Below, piece by piece: positions 56,087 to 64,000 of a stretch of 64,000 bases of DNA. The position numbers and the translations under genes were made by a program. The notes beneath the pieces were generated by a model. The model worked only from the letters and a program-made list of their open reading frames with translations. It made no database searches and had not been told where the DNA came from. Source of the DNA: Prochlorococcus sp. AG-321-E21. GTDB taxonomy: Bacteria; Cyanobacteriota; Cyanobacteriia; PCC-6307; Cyanobiaceae. Where the stretch lies: positions 18,855 through 82,854 of the forward strand of contig QBXH01000003.1 of NCBI GenBank assembly GCA_003283415.1, read 5' to 3'. Within the stretch, counting starts at the first letter, position 1, and the number at the start of each line of letters is the position of its first letter.

Positions 56087-56977
56087 TTAAAGATAACTTT
56101 GAATTTGTTTTTTAAATATTTTTTCAAATGAATAATAATCTATTATGGTTTTTTTAATATTTGCCCAATCATCACTAGATAAACTATTTAAGACACTAAA
56201 TGTCTCTAATTCTGAAGTAATTATTTCATAGCTAGCAGTAATATCGTAAATATTAATTTGGATTATTGCAGATCTTAATTGAGGATGTACTAGATCAAGA
56301 TTACCAGAGTAAAATACTACACATTGACAAAGTAAAGGATCCCATAACTTTTCACTTGGACCTGAATCACAGTTTTCTGAAGCAATATGATATTTATATT
56401 TTATAAGAGCATCTGATTTTTCAGGGATAGTATTGAATCCTCTCCCAAAAATATCTAATTCAGGTATTGAAGATTTGATTTCAAAAATCATTTTTAACCT
56501 TAACTTATGCCAATCTAGAACGCTTTTATTACTAACTACAGAACTTATTAAAAGGTTTTTATTTTTATGAAAATTATTTTCTAAAAAAAAATTAATCCCT
56601 TTTAATTCTTTTACTTTATATTTTTCATGAATTAACCCAACTCTTGTAGGGAAAAAAGGTAAAAAAGATTTTGAGTTTTTAAATAAATTTGCATCCCACT
56701 CAAAAATAAGATCAAAAAAAAGGGAATATAAGTAAGAATAAAAAATTTGTTTTTTTGATTTAGCTTCTTTATATTCGAGGAGATAAAGTATCTTTTTTTT
56801 AAAAGGCAAAAATAAATCCTTTACATTTGGGGTATCTATTGTAACCATAATTACTTCTCTAATTTCGTCCGAGCTTAGTTGATTTAATTCACTCCTTTTG
56901 ATGAATTCATTATCAAATCTTAGAAATTCTGAATATAAATTTTCATTATTTACTGAGAGGTAATAACTCTTTTTCAT
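56087..56977 (-). CDS. GT10-like (alpha-1,3-fucosyltransferase-like) glycosyltransferase
   Basis: A 296-residue protein. Its C-terminal half carries a recognisable GT10 pattern: KYKYHIASENCDSGPSEKLW followed by DPLLCQCVVFYSGN, LVHPQLRSAIIQINIYDI and a final helix. In characterised GT10 enzymes the equivalents (FENS...EKLW...P.VYG...P...I) bind GDP-fucose. The N-terminal half is divergent. It is the last gene of an eight-gene operon and overlaps the GT11 gene by 4 bases. The donor could be GDP-fucose or another GDP-6-deoxyhexose; the assignment is from motifs only. Confidence 0.7.
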   Translation of the reverse strand: MKKSYYLSVNNENLYSEFLRFDNEFIKRSELNQLSSDEIREVIMVTIDTPNVKDLFLPFKKKILYLLEYKEAKSKKQIFYSYLYSLFFDLIFEWDANLFKNSKSFLPFFPTRVGLIHEKYKVKELKGINFFLENNFHKNKNLLISSVVSNKSVLDWHKLRLKMIFEIKSSIPELDIFGRGFNTIPEKSDALIKYKYHIASENCDSGPSEKLWDPLLCQCVVFYSGNLDLVHPQLRSAIIQINIYDITASYEIITSELETFSVLNSLSSDDWANIKKTIIDYYSFEKIFKKQIQSYL

Positions 56978-57840
56978 AAGTAAGTAACCTTATAAGAAAT
57001 CCAATTTGGGAAAATAATATCTTCGAGATTATGTCGTGAAATTGTTTTATGAAGAGGGTACGGATAAAAAGGTTTTGGAAAGAATATTTTGCCATTGTTT
57101 TTTAAATAACCTGCCCATAATGAATAAGTAGAATTAGTAATCATTAAATCTCTTACTAATGTTAAAAGATAAAAATCTGTAATCTCACAAGTTTGTTTCA
57201 AAATCTCATTTGAAAGAAAAATTTCACCATTAAAGTTCAGATTTTTTTTTAGATTTTCTAAATAATCCGAGTCATCTCCACAGATTAATATAGAATCATA
57301 ATTATATGTTTTTAAAACATTATTTATATTTTCTATTGTCTCTTCCAATGACCTAGAACCATAAATTTGGATATTTGATTTTTTAGTTTTATCTCCTCTT
57401 CTTATATGAATTCCTAATGTATTTTTTAGCCTATCTTTAATATTAATTTCTTTTATTAAAGGATTTGACATCTCAATTCTTTTAACTAATAATTCATTAA
57501 ATTCAGGCAAATAATTAGAAAAGTAAGATAGACTTTGAAAGTAACCATTAATCCTTACATTTTTGAAATGAGATTTTCTAATTATTTTTTGAACCAAAAA
57601 TTCATCGAATGATATAGAAGATTCATAAACATTTGATGTTAATAAACTTCTTTTTAAATTTAGGAAACAAAATTCAGGGAAAAGTTTATCAACCACTAAT
57701 TTATGGTCTTTATAATTTCTAAATTTCGAAATATCAAAACAAATTTGATTTTGTAAAATTCGCATTAACATATAACCAAATGCAACTTGATAAAGCTGAT
57801 TACCAAATCCCCCTAAAAGTGATACATATATTTTTCTCAT
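56974..57840 (-). CDS. GT11-family glycosyltransferase (alpha-1,2-fucosyl/colitosyl type)
   Basis: A 288-residue GT11 enzyme. Motifs are MRKIYVSLLGGFGNQLYQVA at the N terminus, the donor-site LGIHIRRGDK near residues 143-152, YLLTLVRDLMITNSTYSLWAGYL near 222-244 and the final AGYLKNNGKIFFPKPFYP. The frame is open to 57912, but the family starts at the ATG at 57840 and the upstream gene ends at 57842. GT11 enzymes transfer fucose, and in E. coli O55 the related WbgN transfers colitose. Given the ColD-like gene in the same operon, either donor is possible. Confidence 0.82.
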   Translation of the reverse strand: MRKIYVSLLGGFGNQLYQVAFGYMLMRILQNQICFDISKFRNYKDHKLVVDKLFPEFCFLNLKRSLLTSNVYESSISFDEFLVQKIIRKSHFKNVRINGYFQSLSYFSNYLPEFNELLVKRIEMSNPLIKEINIKDRLKNTLGIHIRRGDKTKKSNIQIYGSRSLEETIENINNVLKTYNYDSILICGDDSDYLENLKKNLNFNGEIFLSNEILKQTCEITDFYLLTLVRDLMITNSTYSLWAGYLKNNGKIFFPKPFYPYPLHKTISRHNLEDIIFPNWISYKVTYL

Positions 57841-57841
57841 C

Positions 57842-58546
57842 TTAAATTTGCGAAGGAGGTAAAGATTCAAAATATTTTTTATTAATTTCAGTGAATTTGC
57901 CATTATTGGCAATCAATTCACGACAAATTTCAGCAAAAAATCTAACTTTTAATCTTCCATTACCTTTTTTTTCACCTTTTATTAGCTTGGCTAAACGATA
58001 TTGATTACTTCTAACAATAGATGGAACTAAAGAGGGTTTAAAAAGAAAAAAATTATGATCGACTGCATATGAATAATTAATAATTTTCCCATATTTCCTT
58101 TTTTTATTTTCTAAAATTATTGTTGATATTAGATCATATTCATGTGACTTTTTTACTAAATAAGATAAAGCGGAATCTGAAAAAATAATCTTATTACTAA
58201 AGTGAACAATAAGAGAATAATTTTTATATTTTTTTAAAATATAAGCCCACAAAAATGACTTTCTATCAAAATCATTTATATTTTTTTTTATTAAAAATCT
58301 TTGATCAAGACTAAATATTTTTTTGTGCCTATAAAAAAATCTTTTTTTTAAATGTATTAAAAGATTAACCTTCGAGAATGAATAATAAGTGATATTTTTA
58401 CTAACCGGAAGTAATTTAATATATTCTTGAAGTGTAAAAACATTAAGATGGAGATCTTTGTGGAATTTCAAAAAAGAATCAATAGATTCTCTGCAAGTTT
58501 CTAAAGAATCAATAGATTCAGTCCATATAAAAAGATTATTATTCAA
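57842..58546 (-). CDS. Hypothetical protein in polysaccharide operon
   Basis: A 234-residue protein I do not recognise. It begins MNNNLFIWTESIDSLETCRE, suggesting a GT-A-like fold start, and contains a strand LIVHFSNKIIFSDSALSYLV where a GT-A donor motif could be, but no clear DxD. It is rich in Lys, Asn and aromatic residues. It lies in the middle of the tight operon, 1-2 bases from both neighbours. A capsular glycosyltransferase or a modifying enzyme is likely from context only. Confidence 0.65.
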   Translation of the reverse strand: MNNNLFIWTESIDSLETCRESIDSFLKFHKDLHLNVFTLQEYIKLLPVSKNITYYSFSKVNLLIHLKKRFFYRHKKIFSLDQRFLIKKNINDFDRKSFLWAYILKKYKNYSLIVHFSNKIIFSDSALSYLVKKSHEYDLISTIILENKKRKYGKIINYSYAVDHNFFLFKPSLVPSIVRSNQYRLAKLIKGEKKGNGRLKVRFFAEICRELIANNGKFTEINKKYFESLPPSQI

Positions 58547-58547
58547 T

Positions 58548-59360
58548 TTATTTCTTTTCTATCTGTTCTGAATAAACTCCATTGTAATTTATTTCATCAA
58601 CTATATCAAACCAGTATTTATGATTCTTTATCCTATTTTGTTGATTTAATGCACGATGGGGAAGATGGAAAGTAGATGATCGGTAATTACCTTTATGGTA
58701 GTACAATCTAGAAAAAAATTGTATTCTCTGATTAAATAAATCATCTTCTGGACCATGTCCAAAGATCTCAGAATTATATCCCCCAATTTTTCTAAGAGAG
58801 TTAATTGGAATCAACCCACAACCATGTGCATAGTCCGATCTAGAAAATTCTCTTAATAATATTTCATCTATAGTTTTTGGTATATTCCAATCGAAAAGTT
58901 CTGGAAAGTAAAAACTTAATTTTCCGTATAATTTTCTTGGTAAAATTTTTATCTTAGATCTGGCTCTAATATTAAAGTTATTGGTAATTATTCTTAAATC
59001 ACTTTTTTTATAATCTAATTTTTTCATTATGAATTTCAGCCAAAAGAAATATTCAGGATGAAAAAACAGATCTATATCTGATAAATATATATATTTATAG
59101 TTTTTCTCAAAAGCATAATTAGCTATTTGATTAATAAAATATGATTTTGAGAATTTCATAAATTCTTTCTTAATTACATAAATATCTCTATTAGGGAAAT
59201 CTGCTCTTAATTTGTTTTCTAGATTATTATGCCAAGTTATTATATAAATTAAAAGATGATTTGGAAGACTGCTGATTGAAACCTTCAATCTCTCGTAGGC
59301 AGATATTTCATCACTTTTAGCAAAGCAGTAAACATAACAAATTGGAGGGAAATTAAGCAT
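58548..59360 (-). CDS. GT-A glycosyltransferase, galactosyltransferase-like
   Basis: A 270-residue inverting GT-A type enzyme. The metal site is YIYLSDIDLFFHPEYF near residues 89-104 (DID). The catalytic loop GHGPEDDLFNQRIQFFSRLYY near 220-240 with HGCGLIPINSLRKIGGYNSEIF before it resembles galactosyltransferase GT7-type motifs (G.EDDD). It overlaps the GT2 gene upstream by 8 bases and ends 1 base before the next gene. Sugar and acceptor are unknown. Confidence 0.8.
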   Translation of the reverse strand: MLNFPPICYVYCFAKSDEISAYERLKVSISSLPNHLLIYIITWHNNLENKLRADFPNRDIYVIKKEFMKFSKSYFINQIANYAFEKNYKYIYLSDIDLFFHPEYFFWLKFIMKKLDYKKSDLRIITNNFNIRARSKIKILPRKLYGKLSFYFPELFDWNIPKTIDEILLREFSRSDYAHGCGLIPINSLRKIGGYNSEIFGHGPEDDLFNQRIQFFSRLYYHKGNYRSSTFHLPHRALNQQNRIKNHKYWFDIVDEINYNGVYSEQIEKK

Positions 59361-60141
59361 ATTTAAAAAAAATATAAACGAGTCTCATAAAGTCTAATAA
59401 GATGCCAATTAATAAATAGAAACTGAAAATTGGATTTCCAACATTTAAAGATAATAGTCTAACTCTGATTCCTCCCAATAACTGTTTTTTAATTTTTAAA
59501 GGATAATTATTCTCAAAATACATTACAACTGGCGTCTCATCTATATATAAATTAATATTCTTTTTGATTAAACGAAGCCAAAGATTATAATCCTCTCCCA
59601 TAGAATTATGATATTTATTATATTTATTCGATTTCAAGACCTTAGTTTTGCATATAACGCCAGGATGAGTGATTAGATTATTTAAAGCAAATTTATTTCT
59701 ATCAATTATTTTTGGTGTACCTTTAACTAATTCATATACAGATTTAATTCTTTTAAGGTTTTTATAATTTTTGATAATGATCTTAGAAGAAGAAAGTAAG
59801 TCAATTTTACTATTTTTTTTTAATAACTCCAATTGATATTTAAATCTATCATTCAAAATAATATCATCCCCATCATGCCTTGCTATATAAGGTTTTGTAG
59901 CATACTTTATTCCCAGATTTAAGGTAGAAGAAATCCCAAGATTTCTATTGTTTCTATCCAAAACAAACTCAAAGTTATATTTACTATCTTTCAAAGCTAA
60001 TAAGGTCTCCCAAGTACCATCAATTGAATAATCATCTATAATTATAAGCTGATCCTCAGCCTTTAAATTGTCTACTACTGATTTAAAAACCAACTCAATA
60101 CTTTTAATGTTATTAAAAACTGGAATTATAAGGCTTATCAT
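59353..60141 (-). CDS. Glycosyltransferase family 2
   Basis: A 262-residue GT2 enzyme. SLIIPVFNNIKSIELVFKSV at residues 3-22, ILSTLNLGIKYATKPYIARHDGDDIIL near 70-96 with the DGDD metal site, and SMGEDYNLWLRLIKKN near 180-195 with the catalytic acid residues are clear. The C terminus is hydrophobic (FYLLIGILLDFMRLVYIFF), probably holding it at the membrane. It overlaps the GT-A gene downstream by 8 bases. Donor sugar unknown. Confidence 0.87.
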   Translation of the reverse strand: MISLIIPVFNNIKSIELVFKSVVDNLKAEDQLIIIDDYSIDGTWETLLALKDSKYNFEFVLDRNNRNLGISSTLNLGIKYATKPYIARHDGDDIILNDRFKYQLELLKKNSKIDLLSSSKIIIKNYKNLKRIKSVYELVKGTPKIIDRNKFALNNLITHPGVICKTKVLKSNKYNKYHNSMGEDYNLWLRLIKKNINLYIDETPVVMYFENNYPLKIKKQLLGGIRVRLLSLNVGNPIFSFYLLIGILLDFMRLVYIFFKYA

Positions 60142-60149
60142 TTTAAAAA

Positions 60150-61037
60150 CTAATTATTTATATGCTTAAAAGAAATTTTATTTTGTCCTGACTTATTTTT
60201 GAAAAACAATCTAATCTTTTCGAATACAAATATGACTGGCATAAGAACAAAAACTCCCAAAAGAGTTAATAATAAAGAGTTAATTATAGATATATTTCTT
60301 GCGGTAGAAATTGCCTTTGCATGCCATATCTTAGATAATAATTTGTTTCCAGTAAGAGTTCTTTTGTTAATGTTATATGCTATTAAAGGTTTTTCAATTA
60401 AAGCAATATATTGAGGATTTTTCAGTAAAAGTAAATAAAAAATGAAATCCTCATGACTACCATTTGGGTATCTTTGAAGAATATCCTTGTTCTTAATCTT
60501 TCTTCTAATCATAGTGCCACTATTAGGGATAAGATTAACAGCCAATGGCACAAATGTATTCCCAAATAAAGCTAAAAAAGATAACGGTATTGCATAAGTT
60601 CTTAATTTCATCGAACCTATTTGATATTGTTTAAGATTTGAAAAAGTGTTTGCGCTACAGCAAATAATATCTAAATCTTTATCATTAGCCAATTTCATTT
60701 TTGAAGATATTAAATTAGTTTTTGGGATATCATCTGAATCAATAAATATAATCAAATCCCCATGCGAAGCTTTTATTAATTCTGACCTTGCTTTGCCAGG
60801 TGAGACTTTGTAATTTGCATATAAAATAATTATTTCGTGTTTATAAATATTATGTTTATTTAAGTAAGTAATGATTTTTTCTTTATTTATCAAGGTCATC
60901 CCATTTAAATAAATTAAAAACTCTAAATTTTTATAATCTTGTTGAATAGAAAATTTGTATGAAATTTCAGTTAATGGCGAAAGTATATTATTCGATGGCA
61001 TAATGACGCTGACTTTTTCAATATTATTATTTTTCAT
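60150..61037 (-). CDS. Glycosyltransferase family 2
   Basis: A 295-residue GT2 protein with a typical start VSVIMPSNNILSPLTEISYK, the donor site GDLIIFIDSDDIPKTNLI near residues 93-110, and GSHEDFIFYLLLLKNP near 196-211 with the ED motif. A hydrophobic segment near 255-275 (LLLTLLGVFVLMPVIFVF) would anchor it. It is 8 bases from both neighbours. Substrate cannot be told. Confidence 0.83.
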   Translation of the reverse strand: MKNNNIEKVSVIMPSNNILSPLTEISYKFSIQQDYKNLEFLIYLNGMTLINKEKIITYLNKHNIYKHEIIILYANYKVSPGKARSELIKASHGDLIIFIDSDDIPKTNLISSKMKLANDKDLDIICCSANTFSNLKQYQIGSMKLRTYAIPLSFLALFGNTFVPLAVNLIPNSGTMIRRKIKNKDILQRYPNGSHEDFIFYLLLLKNPQYIALIEKPLIAYNINKRTLTGNKLLSKIWHAKAISTARNISIINSLLLTLLGVFVLMPVIFVFEKIRLFFKNKSGQNKISFKHINN

Positions 61038-61045
61038 AAGACTTA

Positions 61046-61828
61046 CTATAAAGTGGTTTTGATATCAATTTTTCTTCCTTTAATTAAACATATTAAAATT
61101 CTCATTAATAATAAGAAAACAAAACATATTTTTAAATTAAGGGAATTTTCCTTTTTTATAAGACTTATTGATTTTTTTAAATAAAGATAAGGGATAGACT
61201 TATTAGAAGCTTGATTAGGATGCCTACGCCAAGAATAAAGATATATAGGTAAATTTGCATATTTTACATAATTAGTATTTGCCTTTAGCCATAACGCATA
61301 ATCTTCAGATTTTGTAGATGGGTAAGGATTATTGATCATGAATTGTCGCCTCATCATCACACTAGGATGAGCAAAACAAGTTTTATGTATTAAATTCTGC
61401 TTACAAATATGGTCTGTTTGTGGATATTCCCTTTTTCCTATAATTTTTCCTGAGTGATTAATAACTTTGATATTTGTGCCCAAAACATCAACACTATTTT
61501 TCTTCATATATTGATATTGTAAATATAATCTTTCTGGATGAGATATATCATCATCATCTTGTCTTGCTATGAATTCTGATCTAGTAAATGCGAATCCATA
61601 ATTAAGTGACTCTGCAACCCCATTAAAAGGACATTCAACCACAAGATCTACATTTAACTCTTTTAGTAATTTTTTATATTTTTCATTTTGATTATTATCC
61701 ATTCCATTAAGAATACAAATTATATTATTTTTAGTGGTTTGATTTTTAAGTGAAAGTATAGATGATCTCAAATATTCCTTGTTAGACTTATAAATTGGAA
61801 TAAGTATATCTATAGTTACTTCTGTCAC
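61046..61828 (-). CDS. Glycosyltransferase family 2
   Basis: A 260-residue GT2 enzyme. DILIPIYKSNKEYLRSSILS at the N terminus, FTRSEFIARQDDDDISHPER near residues 78-97 with the DDDD metal site, and KTCFAHPSVMMRRQFM followed by KSEDYALWLKAN near 165-185 support it. A C-terminal hydrophobic segment near 228-246 follows. It lies 8 bases after the ColD-like gene. Donor unknown. Confidence 0.86.
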   Translation of the reverse strand: MTEVTIDILIPIYKSNKEYLRSSILSLKNQTTKNNIICILNGMDNNQNEKYKKLLKELNVDLVVECPFNGVAESLNYGFAFTRSEFIARQDDDDISHPERLYLQYQYMKKNSVDVLGTNIKVINHSGKIIGKREYPQTDHICKQNLIHKTCFAHPSVMMRRQFMINNPYPSTKSEDYALWLKANTNYVKYANLPIYLYSWRRHPNQASNKSIPYLYLKKSISLIKKENSLNLKICFVFLLLMRILICLIKGRKIDIKTTL

Positions 61829-61836
61829 TTAAAAGA

Positions 61837-63006
61837 CTATTTTTTAAAAGATTTTATTAGGTCAAGTTTTTTTCTAATATCAAAATGATGATTCCCTATA
61901 AATAAACCATTTTTATGAACATAATCTGAATTGGATAAGTCTTGAGTCAAATCAACATTAAGATATTTAATTACTGGTTGTTTAACAAAACTTCCTGAAA
62001 CTATAGGTCTATACTCAATTAAGTTTTCACTTAAAAATTCTATAAGATCTTTCCTCTCGATCCCGGAATCTTTTTTCACTATTAATGAGAAGCCAAACCA
62101 ACTACTTTTTCCTATTTCACTCTGAATCATTAAGAAAGGATTGTCATTCATTATAGATTTAAAATGTAAAGCATTTTTTCTTCTAGTTTCTATTAATTGG
62201 TCAAGTTTCTTTACTTGTTCAATACCAATTGCTCCTGATAATTCAATAGGTCTTAAATTATATCCAGGTAAAACAAATTTAAAAGATTCGTCAAAATCAT
62301 CATCACTTTTAGTTCCAGTTATTAAGTTATTTTTTGGAAGATTCCTTGTCCAACCATGAGCTCTTAAAGAAATAAGTATTTGATAAATTTCATCACTATT
62401 TGTAGCGATTATCCCACCTTCCATGGTTGAAATATGATGAGAAAAGAAAGTACTAAACGATCCGCATAAGCCAAAAGTACCGGAGAATTGATTCTTATAT
62501 TTACTTCCTAGAGATTCACAATTATCTTCTATTAATTGGATATTTTTATTTTTAATTAGAGATTTAATTTCATCAAAGTGATTTGGATTACCTAATAAAT
62601 TAACAGCCATTATTAACTTAGTAGATGATGTTATAGCCTTTTTTAGTTTTTCAATATCTAAATTTAGAGTATGTTTATCAATATCAACAAATTTGATTTT
62701 TAATCCATATTGGTGCAATGGGAAATAAGTTGTACTCCATGATATAGCTGGAACTATTACTTCATCCCCAGGTTTTAAAAAAGGTTTTTTTGTATAAAAA
62801 AGAGATGCAATCATCAGCAAATTTGCCGAAGAGCCGGAGTTAACCATTACAGCATGCTTACAGTTTAAATATTTAGAAAAACTTGCTTCAAATTCTTTTA
62901 CTTTTTCTCCCATTGAAAATTTTTGGGAATCAATAACCTTTTGCATTGCATCAATCTCTTTATCATCCCAAGAAGAAACAGCTAAAGGTAAATTAATTTT
63001 TATCAT
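61837..63006 (-). CDS. ColD-like PLP enzyme (GDP-4-keto-6-deoxymannose 3-dehydrase-type)
   Basis: A 389-residue DegT/DnrJ/EryC1 aminotransferase-fold protein. The PLP-contact region VMVNSGSSANLLMIASLF is near residues 53-70 and the cofactor Asp in IEDNCESLGSKY at 161. At the position of the Schiff-base lysine it has His190 in FFSHHISTMEGG. Loss of this lysine for histidine is the hallmark of the ColD and E1 dehydrases, which use PMP to remove the C3 hydroxyl. ColD has about 388 residues and no Fe-S domain, as here. It therefore points to a 3-deoxysugar such as GDP-colitose. It is the first gene of the operon; gmd and colC are not in the window. Confidence 0.83.
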   Translation of the reverse strand: MIKINLPLAVSSWDDKEIDAMQKVIDSQKFSMGEKVKEFEASFSKYLNCKHAVMVNSGSSANLLMIASLFYTKKPFLKPGDEVIVPAISWSTTYFPLHQYGLKIKFVDIDKHTLNLDIEKLKKAITSSTKLIMAVNLLGNPNHFDEIKSLIKNKNIQLIEDNCESLGSKYKNQFSGTFGLCGSFSTFFSHHISTMEGGIIATNSDEIYQILISLRAHGWTRNLPKNNLITGTKSDDDFDESFKFVLPGYNLRPIELSGAIGIEQVKKLDQLIETRRKNALHFKSIMNDNPFLMIQSEIGKSSWFGFSLIVKKDSGIERKDLIEFLSENLIEYRPIVSGSFVKQPVIKYLNVDLTQDLSNSDYVHKNGLFIGNHHFDIRKKLDLIKSFKK

Positions 63007-63289
63007 TTAATATCCTCAAAAATAAAATTTTTTCTGATTATTGAAAGGAATTAAGAATTGGCTAAAGAGTAAGGTTATAGATAAACTCCTAAAGCAAAAT
63101 TCTAAAACATTAAATTGTTTATGAATGAATAATAAAGTGGTTGAGAAAGATTTTTTCATATATTAAGTAATACTCAAATCTAAATTAAAATTACTTATTA
63201 AACTTTATCACCTTATACACTATATTGATAAAATAGTTTTCAAGCGGACCATATAATTAAAATATTAATAAGCTTAATAAAAAATTTCA

Positions 63290-64000
63290 TCAAGTCTTCT
63301 TAGGTGAAGAGCCATAAGCATTGAAAACTAATCTTATAGTTTTGAAAAGGATTAAAAAATCAATAAAAATTGTAAAATTTTTCAAATAATAAAGATCATA
63401 ACTTAGCTTTTGCATAGAATCTTCTATAGAAGAACCATAAGGATAATTAACCTGAGCCCATCCACTAATTCCCGGCCTAACTTGGTATCTATAATCATAA
63501 AAATTTATTTCTTTTGTCATAATCTGATCAAATTCTGGTCTTTCAGGTCTTGGACCTATTAAACTCATATCTCCTGAAAAAACCTGCATTAATTGAGGTA
63601 ATTCATCAATTCTAAATAATCTTAAGAATCTACCTATTTTCGTAACTCTTTTATCAGAAAAAGTCGACCATTTTGCTCCATCCTCCTCTGCATTTTGATT
63701 CATAGTACGTAACTTAATAATTTCAAATTCCTTTTTTCTTAAACCATTTCTTACTTGTTTATAAAATACAGGTCCACCATCTTCTAATTTAATTAAAATT
63801 GCAGCAATTAATAATAACGGCGAAGTTATTATTAAAAGGATAAAACTTACCACAACATCTCCCATTCTTTTTAATTGAAATTGAAATTTTCTTTTTTTAA
63901 TATTTTTAAATGATTTATCAATAAAATGAGGATCTTTTATCAAAGAAGTAGGTAACTTATTAAGGTATATCTCAAACCAATCAAGAGAATTTAATATAAA
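63290..64000 (-). CDS. Polyprenyl-phosphate sugar-1-phosphate transferase (5' end beyond window)
   Basis: The C-terminal catalytic domain of a priming glycosylphosphotransferase of the WcaJ/WbaP type, which puts the first sugar on undecaprenyl phosphate. The hairpin helix VVVSFILLIITSPLLLIAAI, KLEDGGPVFYKQVRNG, and the catalytic FRIDELPQLMQVFSGDMSLIGPRPERPEF are present. A TTG at 63941 could be a start, but the frame is open to the last base (LDWFEIYLNKLPTSL), the usual linker before the catalytic part. So the gene very likely continues past the edge with its N-terminal membrane domain. Confidence 0.88.
   Translation of the reverse strand, partial: FILNSLDWFEIYLNKLPTSLIKDPHFIDKSFKNIKKRKFQFQLKRMGDVVVSFILLIITSPLLLIAAILIKLEDGGPVFYKQVRNGLRKKEFEIIKLRTMNQNAEEDGAKWSTFSDKRVTKIGRFLRLFRIDELPQLMQVFSGDMSLIGPRPERPEFDQIMTKEINFYDYRYQVRPGISGWAQVNYPYGSSIEDSMQKLSYDLYYLKNFTIFIDFLILFKTIRLVFNAYGSSPKKT

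Overview
The window looks like a chromosomal segment of a high-light-adapted Prochlorococcus. The evidence is the very AT-rich sequence, the compact gene layout, a Pcb-type chlorophyll-binding antenna gene with no phycobilisome genes, and cyanobacterial signature genes (psbD/psbC, ycf4, ycf39, petM, NTRC, ycf46). The strain cannot be fixed from the sequence alone.

1-13.9 kb is stable core genome. It holds a split proton-translocating transhydrogenase operon (pntA1-pntA2-pntB, minus strand), an NTRC-type thioredoxin reductase/thioredoxin fusion, infA, ycf39, petM (32 codons), ilvH, a lipoprotein cyclophilin, ycf4, overlapping psbD-psbC with a strong terminator, maf, and cobQ coupled to a short ferredoxin. 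13.9-18.6 kb is plastic. It contains a ~1.4 kb outer-membrane-type pseudogene with at least seven in-frame stops and three frameshifts, a TPR-oxygenase gene, and ~1.65 kb of mostly non-coding DNA. That DNA holds a tRNA-Pro-like 3' fragment, a nuclease-domain remnant resembling a type III restriction enzyme, short direct repeats, and a partial copy of the 3' end of tRNA-Ser(CGA), which bounds the region. The pattern fits a decayed tRNA-targeted element.

18.6-36 kb is mixed. It has iron genes (FutA/IdiA-like binding protein, PiuC-like hydroxylase, flavodoxin next to pcb), a major porin, glyQ, several conserved genes of unknown function, a semiSWEET, an AEC carrier without a normal start codon, two envelope glycosyltransferases, a DMT exporter, sppA and aroH. 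36-47.6 kb is a plus-strand housekeeping block: rpmH, rnpA, a PH-domain gene, yidC (with an Ig-like insertion in its loop), ycf46, serS, rseP, rpsN and pnp, then cysQ (minus) and rsmI.

From tRNA-Arg(TCT) at 48.4 kb to the right edge the window is a cell-surface polysaccharide region. An O-antigen ligase-like protein and nucleotide-sugar genes (galE, manC, UDP-glucose dehydrogenase, UDP-xylose synthase, UDP-glucuronate epimerase) precede a tight eight-gene minus-strand operon of glycosyltransferases. That operon is led by a ColD-like dehydrase whose PLP lysine is replaced by histidine, which points to a 3,6-dideoxyhexose such as colitose. A priming polyprenyl-phosphate sugar transferase runs off the edge. 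The most unusual signals are the decayed element at tRNA-Ser, the dideoxyhexose operon with GT11 and GT10 transferases, the YidC insertion and the non-AUG genes.
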